DNA of 64,000 bases from Heterobilharzia americana (taxonomy: Eukaryota > Platyhelminthes > Trematoda > Strigeidida > Schistosomatidae): contig OX104127.1 of NCBI GenBank assembly GCA_944470555.2, forward strand, positions 42,211,934-42,275,933, read 5' to 3'. Each line of letters begins with the position of its first letter. The stretch's first letter is position 1. The position numbers and the translations under genes are program-made. Of this stretch, positions 61,376 through 64,000 are shown one piece after another. The notes under the pieces were generated by a model, which saw only the letters and a list, made by a program, of their open reading frames with translations, made no database searches and had not been told where the DNA came from.

Positions 61376-61690
61376 GTTCAAGCATACCTTATCCTTACCA
61401 TAAACCTACCCTGGTAATGTTTATCCTATCGTATCACCAAGATTGTCTTTAAATCTTGTCATTCTCCGTTCATTATCTTCCCTATTATTAAATTCCTTCA
61501 TATCACACTTATCTTCCCCCACTTTCAGTTTTCGTATCAAGTTCTTGAACAAATAAATGTATGATAAGACTGTTTGAAATTTATAGCTAAAATATACCCC
61601 ACACTTTTAGATAATCTACGTCTTCTAATTATGTTATCCAAATACATAAAAGGGACCACCTGTTTCAAATAGAATCTATGCTCACTGCAC
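61376..61690 (+). mobile_element. Penelope-like element, divergent 3' terminal fragment
   Basis: Matches 11150-11412 in the same orientation (landmarks TGGTAATGyTTATyyTATCGTA and the CTTCCCCCACTT block) and continues with bases found only at the left edge of the other arm (10093-10122). It is more diverged than the two arms at 10-11 kb are from each other. No coding part. Confidence 0.7.
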
Positions 61691-62715
61691 AAACAGTGAC
61701 TATCATGACTCACTGGCCCAGTTGATAAATCTTTGGTGTATAATACCATCAGTTCCTGGATGAAGTCTTAGTGGGGATGGTATAACTCACCAAGAGGCAG
61801 GTACATTCCGCTAATCAATCCCAAACTAGACGGGACCTACTTCTTGAATTCTACCGCTAACCTTTATCCATCATTACTATCTAACTTTAGTTGTGCTTAT
61901 ACACATATATTGTTTGGGTTTTTTTAGATTTACATACAACCAACTCATTAAGCCAAGCCTACAACTAGTATCACATAGATTGTAAGGGACTCTTTATTCA
62001 TTTTCCGAGTGCTGTTTAAGTCAATATTTTCAATTCAAAGTTATATTCAGACTATGGAATGCAAACATCCATAAAATTCTCACTAAACTATGCATTTTCT
62101 GTAAATTACTCTTTACCTGTCTTTCGGTTTCAGTTGTATATAAGTTAACCACTTGATAATCACCATCAAAACTGATATTCTGTCTCAGAATAATTAATGA
62201 ACTAAACATTTTACTAGCCATAACAAAATAATGAATAAAGTCTGAGTTAGTATAGCAAGTTTTTCATAAGTAAAAAATGTAAATTACTTATGAAGTATGA
62301 ATGAACTTTATTGAAGAGTGAGAAATTGATGAACAATACTATAAAGTACAGAAAAATTATTGAGATCATATACGTCGAATTCTTCAGTAGCTCACGATAA
62401 AAAAAACTTCAAGAAATATTCATAAAAGACGTGATATGTAGACAAAGTGGAAATGAATGAATATACTCTCTCTCTCATAACAGTTTCTTTGGAAAAAATA
62501 TCTTTTAACGTAAGATTCACTCTTCAGTACACATTCAAGGCATAAGTAGAGTCTGAGTCCATTTTTCTAAAATTTCTAGTGTTATGTTTAGCCTACATAA
62601 AATAGCAGAAGATGGTTCTTTGCTTATGATGATTCTTATGCTGACTAAATGATAGCAAATGAATAAGTCACTATTGAATTTAACCATCTACTTTCAGTCA
62701 ATTGTGACACACTAA
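61691..62715. other. No gene recognised
   Basis: AT-rich spacer. Confidence 0.5.
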
Positions 62716-63345
62716 GTAAGGGGTGAATTGGTAGCTTGCAGTTTAATGACTTGACTCCCCCAAAATGACTGTAATGACAGATGGATGTGTAGATCATCCT
62801 AATGGAAACAGAAAGCAACTAGTGAAACTTTGCAGAAGTCTGGATCTCAGTGCAGCCTGAAAACTTTTCCTGGCCCTCACAAATCCTGCTGGTTTCCGAA
62901 ACAATTTCACACCTAACTTGCTATATTAGGAAGCTGAGAGTATCTGATATTACTCAGCCTCTCCTTTTGTGTTTTTTAAACTCTTACATCTTACCTGTTC
63001 TTCTCTTTTGTCCCCTTTATTTTTACCGGGCTGCTGAAAAAGACTATGCTACGCTGCGTAGAACTCTGAAGATTTTCAGCAGAACCAGTGGTGTATCCCT
63101 AGACTTTATGGTTAAAACAGTTATGGACAAACATGTTAACTCATGCAAACATCTGGCAGGAGTTATTTTATCAGATGACTAGCATCCTCTTTATTCAAGG
63201 CTCTCTGTGTATCGGCCATCTGAAAAAACGAGAAGCAAGTACATAAGACTCTATTTATGTAATACAAAATATAAAAACTATACGATACCGCAGGTATTTA
63301 GCTCGTCTGCTATGCGATGAATTAACTAATCAACTTCTGTTCTTG
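62716..63345 (+). pseudogene. CR1-type retrotransposon, RT C-terminal fragment
   Basis: An open stretch at 62850-63182 translates to LRKLRVSDITQPLLLCFLNS, ILPVLLFCPLYF and AAEKDYATLRRTLKIFSRTS, the segment after the RT of schistosome CR1-like elements (compare LRRLRSFGVS, VLLYCSPVWF and rlERVQRRASRI). It continues past the stop with HPLYSRLSVYRPSEKTRSKY and IRLYLCNTKY to about 63330. The upstream part (62716-62850) includes the KLCRSLDLSAA-like segment in another frame. 5' truncated; SR1/Perere-type assignment is an inference. Confidence 0.75.
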
Positions 63346-64000
63346 AAAGCAAACTAACTGATGATGAACATGTTACTATTTACATTTTATGAATTTAATT
63401 GCTAATGTGACTGTTTACCTAAATTAACTACACATTTTCAAGAAAGTTGTAGAAACAGTGAATATACTTATCTTTTTTGCATCAATAAGTTAGTTATTTC
63501 ATTTTGCTATGTATACATATATACTATCTCTGTGCAATGGATACCATATGATATGCTGAAAGTTCTATAGAGTATTCTAGAAATAGTTTTCAGAACAAAG
63601 CTGTCATTATTATTATTACTATTATATAATTAAAAAGTGAAGTTTAAAAAATGAGCAATAATGATTGGTAGGTTACTCTGTAGTACATACATGTTATTAT
63701 CAATTTTCTAATTAAATTCGGCATAATGCCCTAATATTTTCGAAGTAAATAGCATTGTATCTTAGTCCAAGAATGAATACCAATATGAATGTAGGTGAAT
63801 AGCCAGTAAGTCCCAAATAGCTGGAATTCTACTGCATATCACTATTAAACATATTATCCCCATGTCAGTATGATGTAATTCTTTCTTCATCACTAGTTCA
63901 CAAAGCTTTAGATAGGTACATACTAAAGAAGTAGAACTTCGAAATGTAAACGACGATACTACATTGAGTTATTTGAAAACGGGTTCACATCTAAACTTTA
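63346..64000. other. No gene recognised
   Basis: AT-rich sequence to the window end. Confidence 0.5.

Overview
The window looks like repeat-rich intergenic or intronic DNA from a parasitic flatworm, most likely a blood fluke of the genus Schistosoma. The main reason is several copies of a SINE-like unit that pairs a tRNA-like RNA polymerase III promoter with a schistosome-type hammerhead ribozyme, the arrangement known as SM-alpha. The AT-rich background, abundant BovB/RTE-type and CR1-type non-LTR retrotransposons and Penelope-like elements with a GIY-YIG endonuclease fit this. The species cannot be told from the sequence alone.

Only one convincing host gene is visible: a minus-strand coding exon at 43654-45084 for an ankyrin-repeat protein whose best resemblance, by eye, is the intracellular ankyrin domain of Notch receptors. 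Almost every other open reading frame is a fragment of a decayed mobile element or a low-complexity translation.

Layout. 1-2420: minus-strand RTE copy A with a long (CCAG)n tract. 2925-8222: one SM-alpha unit, three copies of a second tRNA-derived SINE (one bounded by inverted repeats) and a Penelope-type endonuclease fragment. 8960-11412: two adjoining palindromic structures, a fold-back repeat with a tRNA-like core and a Penelope-like element whose 3' end is copied in inverse at its 5' side. 12495-12873: a possible solo LTR. 14060-14720: a GC-richer block of unknown nature. 16083-25690: RTE copies B, C and D, a Penelope-like element with a YMDD-containing RT and GIY-YIG domain, and a nearly full-length second type of non-LTR element. 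28848-40305: RTE copies E, F (nearly full length, 3.2 kb) and G, with another copy of the fold-back repeat between F and G. 41100-45480: second-type non-LTR fragment, three SM-alpha units (one with an intact-looking hammerhead, one arranged as a partial tandem), the Notch-like exon, and a fourth hammerhead just upstream of that exon on the same strand. 45750-60175: RTE copies H to L, a CR1-type RT fragment and a degenerate SM-alpha. 61376-63345: a Penelope 3' fragment and a CR1-type RT C-terminus.

All RTE reading frames are broken by stops and frameshifts, and most copies are 5' truncated with AAT-type 3' tails, so I see no element able to move by itself. The most notable signals are the tRNA-core fold-back element, the inverted-repeat Penelope element, the two hammerheads with intact cores (one in sense orientation upstream of the Notch-like exon), repeated growth of tetranucleotide microsatellites at fixed sites inside one RTE family, and a possible 3' transduction shared by copies G and H. 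All family assignments are by eye, without database searches.
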